Source: Microbacteriaceae bacterium (GTDB lineage: Bacteria; Actinomycetota; Actinomycetes; Actinomycetales; Microbacteriaceae). From it: DNA of 64,000 nt. The DNA lies in the NCBI GenBank assembly GCA_025464975.1, contig JAODMT010000020.1, positions 1 through 64,000 of the forward strand, read 5' to 3'. A model generated the notes under the pieces. The model ran no database searches. It was not told where the DNA came from and was given only the letters and a program-made list of their open reading frames with translations. Each line of letters opens with the position of its first letter. Position 1 is the first letter of the stretch. Made by a program: the position numbers and the translations under genes. This document shows positions 27,845-36,079 of the stretch, in pieces.

Positions 27845-28045
27845 ATGTGCTACTCATGGCATGAGGATGTTGCGAAGACCGCACAGAACGATATTGCTCA
27901 GGAAGATCCGCGAAACAATGTGCCAGAAGAGCGCTTTGAGAGCCGGGTACGGCCAGAGCACTCCAGATTCTGGACCTTGCGAATCGGTCGGCGCGACCCC
28001 GCAACCGAGGAGGCGACAGTCGATCGAATCCGCGAAATGGTATAG
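27845..28045 (+). CDS. Small hypothetical protein starting MCYSW
   Basis: A 66-residue charged protein with a very good AAGGAGG site before ATG 27845 and a hairpin terminator after the stop. It has Cys at position 2 and a basic, aromatic C-terminal segment (RFWTLRIGRRDPA). Small proteins with a similar MCY-type start and RFW segment occur in Microbacteriaceae to my knowledge, without known function. Neighbouring genes are remnants, so this is one of few intact genes here. Confidence 0.65.
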   Translation: MCYSWHEDVAKTAQNDIAQEDPRNNVPEERFESRVRPEHSRFWTLRIGRRDPATEEATVDRIREMV

Positions 28046-28056
28046 CGGTAGCAGAG

Positions 28057-28086
28057 AGGAAGGGCCCGCTTCTGGCGGGCCTTTTC
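28057..28086 (+). terminator. Terminator after the small protein gene
   Basis: GGCCCGC and GCGGGCC arms enclose a short loop and are followed by TTTT, 12 bases after the stop codon at 28045. This is a normal intrinsic terminator. Confidence 0.75.
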
Positions 28087-28371
28087 TGCGCGATGCTGAG
28101 CTATCAACTCACGCCCATGCCCGCCATACTGGCGCCGAGGGACCAGTTCTCCTTGGCGGGTAACGCCCGCCGCGGAGAACACCGATCTTCAGACGGGCTT
28201 TGAGGGTACTGCCAACAACCCCGGTGCCGACTAGCCTGGTTCTCGAGAGGTGCTTTCGACACCCATCGGCGATCGTTAGGCGGGCGCGTATCGAGCGCTT
28301 TCCTGAGGTGTACCTCGCTCTGCCTGTCCTCGGCCAGCTCGCCTGCGAGTGGAGGAAAATCCGACCACCCG

Positions 28372-28529
28372 TGATTTTCGGCGGTCCATCGGTCTTTTCG
28401 GCGCGGTTATAGCGGGTCCCGGCCGCGCCGGTTTCGGCGCATCGCAGTACGGGATGCTCGCACGCTCGGGTGACCGGGATGTGACGGCCGTTCCGGTGGG
28501 GCGCAGCCCGACCAATGGGCTGTTCTAAG
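28372..28529 (+). repeat. Island direct repeat, copy C (right end)
   Basis: The longest copy. It repeats the right arm of the tRNA-Pro terminator (GGCGGTCCATCGGTCTTTTC), then GGTTATAGCGGGTCC, GATGTGACGGCCGT and CAGCCCGACCAA (28504-28515), and runs on through GGGCTGTTCTAAG. It marks the right end of the island. The genes beyond it show no decay. Confidence 0.8.
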
Positions 28530-28622
28530 CGGACTCGCGTGCTGTGGCCTTCGTGTAGGGGTTGTCCCACACTCCGTCGCGGCGGCACAGCTTCGTCGGG
28601 ATGGGCGACTGCGCACCACGCT

Positions 28623-29306
28623 TCAGGTGGTTTCTGCAGCTGCCCGCTTGATCAGGTCTGCGACGACCTGTGGGGTGGACACGTAGATTGAGTGGCTGCC
28701 CGGCACCTCCGAGACGGTGGCGCCCATCTTGGCCGCCATCGTGCGTTGCACTGCCGGTGGGATCATGCGGTCGTCGCTGGCGATCAAATACCAGCTGGGC
28801 TTGCTGCGCCATGCGGGCTGGCTGATGATTCCGCCGAGCGCCTCCAACCCCCACGGGACTTGAGCGTCGGCCATGAACGCCGCTTCCTCGGCCGGAAGGT
28901 CGCCGGCGAAGGAGTCGTGGAACTTCTCGCGGTCGAGGAAGAGGAACCCGTCCTGCGGAGGGAGGATGGGCGGCAGCGGTCCATCCTTCGGAAATGTCTC
29001 GACCAGCGCGTTGACGGACTCGCCCTCGTCCGGAACGAATGCGGTGACGTAGACGAGCGCGGCGACGTTCTCGTGGGTGCCGGCCTGGCTGATCACGGCG
29101 CCGCCGTAGGAATGCCCGACGAGCACGGCGGGCTCTGGCATCCGGTCCAGGATCTGGCGGGTCGCCATGTCGTCGCCGCTCAGCGATACCGTGGGGTTCT
29201 GCACGACGCTCACGTTGAAGTCGTCCCGCGTGAGGATGTCGTAGACGCCTCGCCATCCGGACCCGTCGACGAACCCGCCGTGGACGAGGACTACTGACCT
29301 GGTCAT
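28623..29306 (-). CDS. Alpha/beta hydrolase
   Basis: A 227-residue esterase-like hydrolase. The nucleophile Ser is in VGHSYGGAV near residue 78, the acid residue probably in ASDDRMIP and the His in GSHSIYVS near residue 205. The opening MTRSVVLVHGGFVDGSGW carries the oxyanion HG motif. ATG 29306 follows AAAGGAGAG at a normal distance; the upstream extension to 29369 is not needed. This type is often annotated as an EstC/salicylate-esterase-like hydrolase. The substrate is unknown. Confidence 0.9.
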   Translation of the reverse strand: MTRSVVLVHGGFVDGSGWRGVYDILTRDDFNVSVVQNPTVSLSGDDMATRQILDRMPEPAVLVGHSYGGAVISQAGTHENVAALVYVTAFVPDEGESVNALVETFPKDGPLPPILPPQDGFLFLDREKFHDSFAGDLPAEEAAFMADAQVPWGLEALGGIISQPAWRSKPSWYLIASDDRMIPPAVQRTMAAKMGATVSEVPGSHSIYVSTPQVVADLIKRAAAETT

Positions 29307-29555
29307 GATTTGCTCTCCTTTTCTTGCCCTGGTGAAGGGTGCGAAGCGAAACGAGGGGCCTCTAGCCAAGTCGGATGGATGTTCCCTTCGAGAAGGCGTT
29401 GTCGCTGATGAAACTACGCATATTTACGGGCCTAGCAACTACCTGATGCAATTCGGGGAATCATTCCCGAACATCAGCTACGAGCATGCGCAGAAGTACG
29501 AGGCCCGAAATGTAGCGGCACAGGATTGACTCCCGCGGCGCTTTAGACCCCGCGC

Positions 29556-30023
29556 CTACCGATCCGACCTCCGTGTCGCCTTCGGTTCCGCGATGGCGGC
29601 ATCAAACCGTTCGCGGCTGTCGAGGATGGCGGTGTAACTGCCTATGGCCCAGCGGCTCAGTTCACGAGCCGGTTCGATGAGGGTTCTGCCGATGCTCGTG
29701 AGCTCGTATTCAACTCGAGGCGGGACCTCGGCGTGCATGGTGCGAATAACCATGCCGTCACGTTCGAGGTGGCGGAGGGTCACCGTAAGCATTCGTTGCG
29801 AGATGCCGGGGATGTGCCGTTGGAGCTCGGTGAACCGCAGTCGATAGCGTGCGGAAAGCGCACCGACGATCAGCAGGGTCCATTTGTCGCCGATGTGGCC
29901 GAGCACATCGCGGATCGCGTCACCACGGCCGCCCACCATGCACGCACTCTCATATTCGGACATCCGAGGGCCGCTGTGCTCGGCTGCGGTCGTCTCCTCG
30001 AGCGCCGGTGTGCGATTCGCCAT
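29556..30023 (-). CDS. HxlR-family transcription regulator
   Basis: A 155-residue winged-helix regulator. HIGDKWTLLIVGALS, LRFTELQRHIPGISQRMLT and LRHLERDGMVIRT are the conserved HxlR core. One Cys (ESACMVGG) sits just before the core, where redox-sensing members carry their reactive Cys. It is divergent from doxX and an azoreductase, with two palindromes between them, so control of those genes is likely. The start is ATG 30023 after GAAAGG. Confidence 0.92.
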   Translation of the reverse strand: MANRTPALEETTAAEHSGPRMSEYESACMVGGRGDAIRDVLGHIGDKWTLLIVGALSARYRLRFTELQRHIPGISQRMLTVTLRHLERDGMVIRTMHAEVPPRVEYELTSIGRTLIEPARELSRWAIGSYTAILDSRERFDAAIAEPKATRRSDR

Positions 30024-30058
30024 GATTACCTTTCTGTTCCCCACGAACACGATTGTGC

Positions 30059-30079
30059 CTTTTGTAAGCCTTGCAAAAG
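30059..30079. promoter_or_regulatory. Probable HxlR operator 1
   Basis: CTTTTG and CAAAAG arms (6 bp, perfect) are centred on a 9-base spacer, between the divergent hxlR and doxX genes. This spacing fits a dimeric winged-helix regulator. The assignment to HxlR is by position. Confidence 0.5.
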
Positions 30080-30095
30080 TGCCTCATGATAGGCA
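30080..30095. promoter_or_regulatory. Possible second operator
   Basis: TGCCT and AGGCA arms separated by CATGAT lie next to the first palindrome. GTGCCT occurs twice, at 30055 and 30079, so the two sites may form one extended operator. Confidence 0.35.
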
Positions 30096-30137
30096 ACGCA
30101 CTAACAGTAACCGCAAACGCGTCAAAAGGACTCTACG

Positions 30138-30500
30138 ATGAACGTCACTCTCTGGATAGCCCAGATTCTTCTCGCCCTTCTCTTCTTGGTCTCGGGCATC
30201 GCGAAGGCCATTCGACCCAACGAAAAACTGAGGGCGGGATTCCCCGAGGTTCAGCCCGGGGTAATCCGACTGATCGCGGTGGCCGAGATCCTGGGCGTGC
30301 TAGGCCTCATCCTGCCGGGTCTCACAGGCATCGCGCCTGCCCTCACCCCGGTGGCGGCCGCCGGGCTCGCGATCGTCATGGCCGGAGCCGTGGTTACTCA
30401 CGCGCGCCGAAAGGAAGGCAAGTTGGTTGCGGTGAACCTCGTCATTCTCGCCCTCACCGTGATTGTGGCGGTTGGACGATTCGGGCCGCTCCCTCTGTAA
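30138..30500 (+). CDS. DoxX family membrane protein
   Basis: A 120-residue protein with four membrane helices. WIAQILLALLFLVSGIAKAI is the typical DoxX start and VAEILGVLGLILPGLTGIA the second helix pair. DoxX proteins in mycobacteria work with a superoxide dismutase and a thiosulfate sulfurtransferase in redox balance. AAAGGA precedes ATG 30138. It is followed by an azoreductase 50 bases downstream on the same strand. Confidence 0.9.
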   Translation: MNVTLWIAQILLALLFLVSGIAKAIRPNEKLRAGFPEVQPGVIRLIAVAEILGVLGLILPGLTGIAPALTPVAAAGLAIVMAGAVVTHARRKEGKLVAVNLVILALTVIVAVGRFGPLPL

Positions 30501-30552
30501 CTACGCCCGCTTTAGACCATTCAGCGCATCAACTACCGAAGGACTCATTTTC

Positions 30553-31218
30553 ATGGCCACGATTTTTCGACTTGACGCAAGCATCCGCAACGAGGGGTCA
30601 GTGACCCGTGCGGTTGCCACGAGCCTGCAAAACGCACTCCTCGCGGACGCCCCAGACACGAAAGTGATCCGGAGAGACCTCGGTGGCGAGCCGCTTCCGT
30701 CACCGGCCTGGGCGCACGCATTAGCTGGATCCCATACCCCCGCCGGCGAGCGGACCGCCGAACAGCGCGAGGCTCTGGCGTTGGCGTCTCAACTTGGAGA
30801 CGAACTGGCCCAGGCCGATGCGTTCATCTTCGCGATCCCGATGTACAACTTTGGGGTACCGCCCCACGCGAAAGCGTGGATCGACGTGCTCATTTCCGAC
30901 CCGCGCTTCTCCCCGAGGTCAGGCAACCCGATCGCGGGAAGGCCGGCGTACCTCGTCCTCGCACGAGGTGGCACATACGGTCCAGGCACCCCGCGCGAAG
31001 GCTGGGACCACGCGACGGAGTGGCTGAAGCTGATCTTCGGAAGGATCTGGAGTTTGGACCTAATCGTCATCGAGACGGAACTGACTGCCGCGGACGTCAG
31101 TCCTGCCCTTGCCGAATTCCGTGAACTGGCAGCCGAAAACCTCAAGCGTGCGCACGCCGCCGCCACCGGGCACGGCACGGCTCTAGCCGAGAGACTCAGA
31201 GAGGCCGAAGCAGCGTAG
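30553..31218 (+). CDS. azoR: FMN-dependent NADH-azoreductase
   Basis: A 221-residue flavodoxin-fold quinone/azo reductase. LDASIRNEGSVTRAVATSL is the FMN phosphate-binding start and FAIPMYNFGVPPHAKAWID the conserved AzoR motif. LVLARGGTYGPG completes the FMN site. These enzymes protect against quinones and thiol stress. ATG 30553 follows GAAGGA. Together with doxX and the HxlR regulator it forms an electrophile-response unit. Confidence 0.92.
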   Translation: MATIFRLDASIRNEGSVTRAVATSLQNALLADAPDTKVIRRDLGGEPLPSPAWAHALAGSHTPAGERTAEQREALALASQLGDELAQADAFIFAIPMYNFGVPPHAKAWIDVLISDPRFSPRSGNPIAGRPAYLVLARGGTYGPGTPREGWDHATEWLKLIFGRIWSLDLIVIETELTAADVSPALAEFRELAAENLKRAHAAATGHGTALAERLREAEAA

Positions 31219-31708
31219 CGCGGCCGACGCCCCCGCATCCGCCCCGCATCAGGTCTAGCGTGACGTAGCGCTGTCGCTCGGCGCACTTTCACTCCGCCGG
31301 CGAGCGCTTTGGCCTCCATGATTCTTGGCTGCTCGGCAGTAAGACCGCATACGCTGTGGATGTTATCGACCGAAGGATTCACCGTGTCTCTCCATTTTGA
31401 GCACTCCCCGCAGCACAACATTCCCAGCCCGGATGAGCCGTCCGTCCCAGAGCTTGAGGTTGACCAAACCATCGCGCCGCGTCCGGAGGAAGAGATCGCC
31501 GACGTCCTGCGGGCGAAACCAGACGTCGAAGATCACAGCCAGCATCCCGAGTGACAACACCCCAACGTCGGAGGCGAAAATCACCCGGATTGAATAGCTG
31601 GGTCACATTGCCCCAGGAGGTTCCGGTCCAACCAGCGCACTCCAAGCCGACCCACGGGAGCTCCGCTGTTCACGCTGACGATGTCGCGTTCCGGCCCGGC
31701 ATCCCGTG
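31219..31708. other. Gap with one doubtful small gene
   Basis: Apart from the small frame at 31384-31554 I see no gene. A minus-strand frame overlaps it at 31363-31584 (LVNLKLWDGRLIRAGNVVL), and either could be a shadow of the other. Confidence 0.4.
31384..31554 (+). CDS. Possible small acidic protein
   Basis: A 56-residue frame starting GTG, 6 bases after GAAGGA. It is very acidic and Pro-rich (PSVPELEVDQTIAPRPEEEI). No family is recognised. A similar-sized minus-strand frame overlaps it, so the call is weak and rests on the binding site. Confidence 0.3.
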   Translation: MSLHFEHSPQHNIPSPDEPSVPELEVDQTIAPRPEEEIADVLRAKPDVEDHSQHPE

Positions 31709-31936
31709 CTACGGCCAGAAGGAGCTGACCGGATGGTGGGGATGTGAGGAAGTCATCTCGTTGGACACGGAAGTGGAAGAGGTGGACATCTGGGTATTCC
31801 CAAACCGGATCTCATCACTTCCGGGAACCACGACCTGGAGCCCGTGGAACTCCACCGCCTGAGTCGCGGCTACAAAGGCGCCGATGGATAAGGCGACTCC
31901 AGCCGCTACTGCGATACTTCCAACTAGGTATCTCAT
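31709..31936 (-). CDS. Small exported or membrane-anchored protein
   Basis: A 75-residue protein with AAGGAG before ATG 31936. Residues 1-25 (MRYLVGSIAVAAGVALSIGA) are a signal peptide or membrane anchor. The remainder is short and polar. No family is recognised. It lies 29 bases downstream of the CGNR regulator on the same strand and may be cotranscribed. Confidence 0.6.
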   Translation of the reverse strand: MRYLVGSIAVAAGVALSIGAFVAATQAVEFHGLQVVVPGSDEIRFGNTQMSTSSTSVSNEMTSSHPHHPVSSFWP

Positions 31937-31965
31937 CCGAATCTCCTTGTTCGGTAGTTGGATCA

Positions 31966-32577
31966 TCAAAGAGCCCGCTCTCGGTGGCTACGACGCTTTT
32001 CGTATGCCCGGGCGGCGCGAACGCGCGCCCCGCAGGCCGGCGTGCACCACTCCCGACGTGGGTGATCTTTGAGGAAGAACAGCACGCAGCCCGGGCGGTT
32101 GCAGAGTCGCAGGCGCTCGGCATCAGCACCGCTGAACAGGTTGATGGCGTCGCTCGCCAGCGCGCCGAGCACCTGGCTTGTGGGCTCGCCTGCGGCCTGG
32201 GTAGTCGTCGTGGCGCCATCCGCTGCCCAGGCGATCGACGTCCAGCGCGGTGAAAGGGCGGCCAGCTGGTTCACCGCGTCGACGTCGCTGTCGGCCGGGC
32301 GTTGCGCGGCCACGACCGCACTGGCGATCCCGCGCACGGCAGAGCGCAGCGCACGCAAGGCATCGGCGTCGGCTTCCAGCAGCCGCGCGTCATCCACCGC
32401 GGGAGCACCGGCCGCACGCAGCCGGTCGGCCAGCTGGTGCATCCATGCCGTCGCGTCATCTGGCGAGGCGATGCCGTCGGCCGGCTTGCCGCGTACCGCG
32501 TGGTAGGTGTTCATCAGGTCGAGCGCCAAGCCTTCGCCGAGGATGGGGGCGCCACCCTCATAGCCGGTTTTTGTCAT
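31966..32577 (-). CDS. CGNR zinc-finger (ABATE domain) regulator
   Basis: A 203-residue protein. The N-terminal ABATE domain starts LALDLMNTYHAVRG; the C-terminal CGNR zinc finger has Cys residues in LCNRPGCVLFFLKDHPRREW and CTPACG, ending in the basic helix RVRAARAYEKRR. Members are taken to be stress-related transcription regulators. It is divergent from an AhpD-like gene, with a 14-bp palindrome between them. Confidence 0.9.
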   Translation of the reverse strand: MTKTGYEGGAPILGEGLALDLMNTYHAVRGKPADGIASPDDATAWMHQLADRLRAAGAPAVDDARLLEADADALRALRSAVRGIASAVVAAQRPADSDVDAVNQLAALSPRWTSIAWAADGATTTTQAAGEPTSQVLGALASDAINLFSGADAERLRLCNRPGCVLFFLKDHPRREWCTPACGARVRAARAYEKRRSHRERAL

Positions 32578-32633
32578 TTTCTAATGGTACCAGCGATTTG
32601 CAACCGTGAGAATAATGTTCTTGGATGTCTTAT

Positions 32634-32647
32634 GGCTTACGTAAGCC
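32634..32647. promoter_or_regulatory. Palindrome between CGNR and AhpD-like genes
   Basis: GGCTTACGTAAGCC is a perfect 14-bp palindrome in the 101-base gap between the divergent genes, 31 bases before the AhpD-like ATG. A role as the CGNR operator is inferred from position. Confidence 0.5.
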
Positions 32648-32678
32648 GTATCCGTAAGAACTAAGCAAGGAGTTACCC

Positions 32679-33242
32679 ATGACCCGCATCAACCTAGTCG
32701 ACCCCGAAACCGCCACGGGAGCTGCCGCCGAGCAGCTCGACGCCACGCAGAGGGCCATGGGTAGGACGCCTAACATCACCCGGGCAATGGCAAACAGCCC
32801 GGCCGCCCTGAAGGGTTACCTGGGTCTGTCTGGTGCGCTCGCACATGGCGCCCTGCGCGCGGCCACCCGGGAGCGCTTGGCCCTCGCCATGGCCGAGGCG
32901 AACGGCTGCGCCTACTGCCTGTCGGCGCACACGCAGAGTGCCGCGCACGCGGCGAAGCTCGACGAGGAAGACATCCTGTCTGCCCGCGAAGGTACCGCGG
33001 CCGACCCGAAGGAGAGCGCCGTTCTTGCCTTCGCACTCGCTCTGAACACTAAGCGCGGTGCCATCGACGACGCTGACTTCGCGGCCGCGCGCGAGGCCGG
33101 GCTGAGCGATGCCGAGCTGGTCGAGGTGGTTGCCGCGGTCGGGCTGAACACGCTCACTAACTTTTTCAACAAGGCGATGAACACCGACATCGATTTCCCG
33201 GTGGTGCTTCCGGGCACCGTGGGTCAGGTCGACGCGGCGTAA
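32679..33242 (+). CDS. AhpD-like carboxymuconolactone decarboxylase family protein
   Basis: A 187-residue protein with the peroxidase-type motif EANGCAYCLSAHT (Cys-x-x-Cys and a downstream His) near residue 82. TRERLALAMAEAN precedes it as in uncharacterised peroxidase-related enzymes. GVSDAELVEVVAAVGLNTLTN-like helices close the fold (here LSDAELVEVVAAVGLN). The predicted role is thiol-dependent peroxide reduction. GGAGTTACCC precedes ATG 32679. Confidence 0.9.
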   Translation: MTRINLVDPETATGAAAEQLDATQRAMGRTPNITRAMANSPAALKGYLGLSGALAHGALRAATRERLALAMAEANGCAYCLSAHTQSAAHAAKLDEEDILSAREGTAADPKESAVLAFALALNTKRGAIDDADFAAAREAGLSDAELVEVVAAVGLNTLTNFFNKAMNTDIDFPVVLPGTVGQVDAA

Positions 33243-33465
33243 CCACAAGCGGGTGGAGCTCCGCTCCTAGCGCATATCTTGACGCCGACCGGAGGATTCC
33301 GCGTTCGCTCGGCCGGGCGCATCCTGTTACCTGCTGATTCGCCAGAGTCTGCGCGTTCGATGCCCGGCCCCTTGTCCGACAACGCTGTAGAAACCAAGCT
33401 TGATGTAGCGGCCACTTCGGCTCGCAACGGTGTGTCGCTGCCCGTGTGCTGTCTAAGGAGGAGCA

Positions 33466-33894
33466 ATGCGTAATGCAGACGAACTGCGTCAGGCGTACGG
33501 ACGCCTTATCGCAGCAGTGGAAGCGAACGATCCGGATGCCCTGGCCGAAATCGTCCACCCGGACATCGTGGACTACGGTGCCGTCCCGGGCCAGCCGCCC
33601 GGACTTGCCGGCATAGCCGTCTGGATGCGGGGGATACACGCCAGCCTCTCGGGTCTCAGCGGAGTGGTCGAGGACACCGTGGTTGAGGGAGACAAAGTCG
33701 CGAGCCGGATCACGTGGCGCGGGACCCACGTGGGATCCTTCCTTGGTTTGCCGGCGACCGGTAAACCCGTGAGATTCAGCTCCATGCACCTGCTCCGCTT
33801 CGAGAACGGCCTGGCCACCGAATGGTGGGGCGTGCCCGATCTCTATGGTGCGCTAACAGACCTGGGCGCCAAGTTCGAGCTACCGCCAGACTGA
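33466..33894 (+). CDS. SnoaL-like (NTF2 fold) ester cyclase family protein
   Basis: A 142-residue NTF2-fold protein with an excellent AAGGAGGAG site. The pattern of helix (LRQAYGRLIAAVEANDPDAL), a His-Pro-Asp segment (VHPDIVDYG), and strands including GDKVASRITWRGTHVG and GLPATGKPVRFSS is typical of SnoaL-like proteins. Family members cyclise polyketides or act on unknown small molecules. A second such gene lies at 36080. Confidence 0.85.
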   Translation: MRNADELRQAYGRLIAAVEANDPDALAEIVHPDIVDYGAVPGQPPGLAGIAVWMRGIHASLSGLSGVVEDTVVEGDKVASRITWRGTHVGSFLGLPATGKPVRFSSMHLLRFENGLATEWWGVPDLYGALTDLGAKFELPPD

Positions 33895-33980
33895 AACTCG
33901 CTCGGCGAAGACGGGCGCCAACGGACCGCACCTCATCGAGGAATTCGACTAACGCCAAAGCGGGGGAGTCTGATCGCAGA

Positions 33981-34286
33981 TCAGAATCTATCGGGAGAGT
34001 CCACTGCTTCCCCGATAGTGATCTCGGGGGCTTTGTTGGGGTCACCGCCGACAGAACCAATGAAGGCCTGAAGCTCGGGATCAGCGAAGAACTTCTCGAA
34101 TGCTTCCGCGGATTCCCACTCATCATTCACGAGGATGAACCCATGCCCGATGGCGAACTGATGGTGGATGGCGCCCGCGTCCTGAGAGCGCGCACTGATG
34201 TCTCGGTACTCGCCCGCGCGCTCGTCAAGCGATTTAATGAAGGCGCTCGTGTCACCGAAAATCTTGACTGCGACAATGCTGGACAT
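33981..34286 (-). CDS. ABM-type monooxygenase/stress-response barrel protein
   Basis: A 101-residue ferredoxin-like barrel protein. ISARSQDAGAIHHQFAIG and NDEWESAEAFEKFFADPELQ have the pattern of antibiotic biosynthesis monooxygenase domains (residue W of the EWES/AF segment conserved). GGAGG precedes ATG 34286. The substrate is unknown. Confidence 0.85.
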   Translation of the reverse strand: MSSIVAVKIFGDTSAFIKSLDERAGEYRDISARSQDAGAIHHQFAIGHGFILVNDEWESAEAFEKFFADPELQAFIGSVGGDPNKAPEITIGEAVDSPDRF

Positions 34287-34473
34287 GGCGATGACCTCCT
34301 ATGGCCTCGGTGCTTCTCATGGTAGGCAGCCCCTCCGAAAGCTGCAATAGAAGCGACGGGGGCGTATCAGCGTCTTTATAGGATGATTCGGCGGGCCACC
34401 GCCAACCCCGGCGCACAGCGCCACCGCACAATCCGCCACCGCACACACCGCCACCGCGAGAACAAGGAATGTC

Positions 34474-35520
34474 ATGCCCTATCTCCCCACGACGACCGCT
34501 GGCGACGCCGGGCATCCGGTTGCCCAGGAAATGACCATCGCGATCATCAGTACCGGTGGAACCTTCGGGATGGAGGCTTCCGCAAGGGGGCTGCGGCCCG
34601 CACCGGTGGCTGACCGGATCGACCTGCTGCTGCGGTCGCCGGCGATACCGGGACTTGCCTACACGGTCGTCGAGCTTGCGCCGCAGATCGACAGCGCGAA
34701 CGCGACGCCGTTGGCCTGGCAGCAGATCGTCGACGCAATCGAAGAGCGCTATGAGGACTTCGATGGTTTCGTGATCGTGCACGGCACAGACACGATGACC
34801 TATTCCGCGGCGGCCGTGGCGTTCGCCTTTTCCGACCGGCGCAAGCCGATCGTGTTAACCGGTGCCCAGCGTCCGCTGTCCTCGGAGAGGTCGGATGGCC
34901 CGCTCAACCTGATCGGTGCGATCGAGCACTTGATGCTCACCCGGCCGCAGACCGCCGAAATCTACTTCGGCGGCGTCGGCATGAACGGCACTCGCGCGGT
35001 GAAGTACTCGACCACGGCAGACCGGGCGTTCGTCTCAACCGCCACCGCGCGGGTTAAATCGGGCGGGGCGAACAGCGCCGCTCGGCCCAATATCATCCGC
35101 TCTATCCCACCGTTCGGCCGATATTCGGACCTCGAGATCCCGGTGGTCCGGGTGTATCCGGGAATCAGTGCCCGCACACTGTCCGCGATGCTCGGCGATC
35201 TGCCGGCTGCGGTGCTGGAGTGCTACGGCTATGGCAACATGCCCGCCGCTACTCCGGGGTTGCTCGACGCGATCGCGGCGGCATCCGGCCGCGGACAGGT
35301 GATAGTCGCCGTGTCGCAGTGCGTCGAGGGCAGGATCACCCTCGGTGCATCCGAAGTCAGCACGGGCCTCGCGGAAGCCGGCGTCACCGACGGCGCGGAT
35401 TTGACCACGGAGGCCGCGCTGGCGAAACTGCACTACCTCTTCGGATGCGGGCTGTCGGCGTCGGAAGTTCGCGAACTGGTGACCATCGGGCTGGTGGGGG
35501 AGTTGACGACTCGGGGTTGA
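34474..35520 (+). CDS. ansA: Asparaginase
   Basis: A 348-residue type I/II asparaginase. The two catalytic Thr motifs are IISTGGTFGME (near residue 27) and VIVHGTDTMTYSA (near residue 106). IVLTGAQRPLSSERSDGPLN supplies the conserved Lys/Arg region. It hydrolyses asparagine to aspartate and ammonia, most likely in the cytoplasm as no signal peptide is present. AAGGAA precedes ATG 34474. The upstream gap of 187 bases holds Cys/His-like GC-rich repeats (CACCGCACA) but no gene. Confidence 0.93.
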   Translation: MPYLPTTTAGDAGHPVAQEMTIAIISTGGTFGMEASARGLRPAPVADRIDLLLRSPAIPGLAYTVVELAPQIDSANATPLAWQQIVDAIEERYEDFDGFVIVHGTDTMTYSAAAVAFAFSDRRKPIVLTGAQRPLSSERSDGPLNLIGAIEHLMLTRPQTAEIYFGGVGMNGTRAVKYSTTADRAFVSTATARVKSGGANSAARPNIIRSIPPFGRYSDLEIPVVRVYPGISARTLSAMLGDLPAAVLECYGYGNMPAATPGLLDAIAAASGRGQVIVAVSQCVEGRITLGASEVSTGLAEAGVTDGADLTTEAALAKLHYLFGCGLSASEVRELVTIGLVGELTTRG

Positions 35521-35617
35521 CCACTCCGAGAGATGCCCAAACGTTGATTGTCAGCCGGTGTGCTCACGGAGAACGCGAGTAAGGCGGCTGCCACTGAGTT
35601 TCAAAGATCGACGGTCG

Positions 35618-35866
35618 TCAAACCTCGACGGAGAGTTCGTAGATCTCGGCGGTCGGATGGCCCGTCCGCTCGTGAATGCGCAAGACCGCCTCCTTGTTGG
35701 GTCCGGTTGACAGGCAGAAGGCCTTGCCGGACTCCGGATCCACCCAGGCGTGCTCGAAGTGCACGCCCTCTTCGGACTCGATCGCGAGATCCGCGTCGTG
35801 TGCCTTCGCTAGCTCATCTTTCGTGACTCCGACGAACCCCTCGTGAACGTCCATGAAGTGCGCCAT
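35618..35866 (-). CDS. DUF4242 / SCO4226-type nickel-binding protein
   Basis: An 82-residue ferredoxin-like protein: MDVHEGFVGVTKDELAKAH, then FEHAWVDPESGKAFCLSTG and VLRIHERTGHPTAEIYELS. The His/Cys pattern matches the DUF4242 family, whose Streptomyces member SCO4226 binds nickel. GAGGTAAC precedes ATG 35866. The long frame upstream is not coding. Confidence 0.88.
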   Translation of the reverse strand: MAHFMDVHEGFVGVTKDELAKAHDADLAIESEEGVHFEHAWVDPESGKAFCLSTGPNKEAVLRIHERTGHPTAEIYELSVEV

Positions 35867-36079
35867 TTCCGTTACCTCTATTCTCGCTGTCGTGGGATGG
35901 CTTTCTTGCGATGGCTCCAGCATGCGCGCACTATTCTCGGTGGTCAATGGCGGTGAGTCCGAGCGGACTTGCTGCTGAGCGAGTGAGGTCAAGCGGCAGC
36001 CGGGCCGCGTCATGTGCGCGACCTTGACCCCGCCTGGGCCGCGCAGTAGCGTCCATCTATCTGTAGGGAGATGGTGCTC

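Noticed and set aside
29305-29529. A 74-residue plus-strand frame between the hydrolase and HxlR genes
   Set aside because: Its start overlaps the hydrolase leader, it has no ribosome binding site and I recognise no family.
34287-34473. Repeated CACCGCACA-like motifs before asparaginase as a CRISPR array
   Set aside because: The units are short, irregular and have no spacers of constant length.
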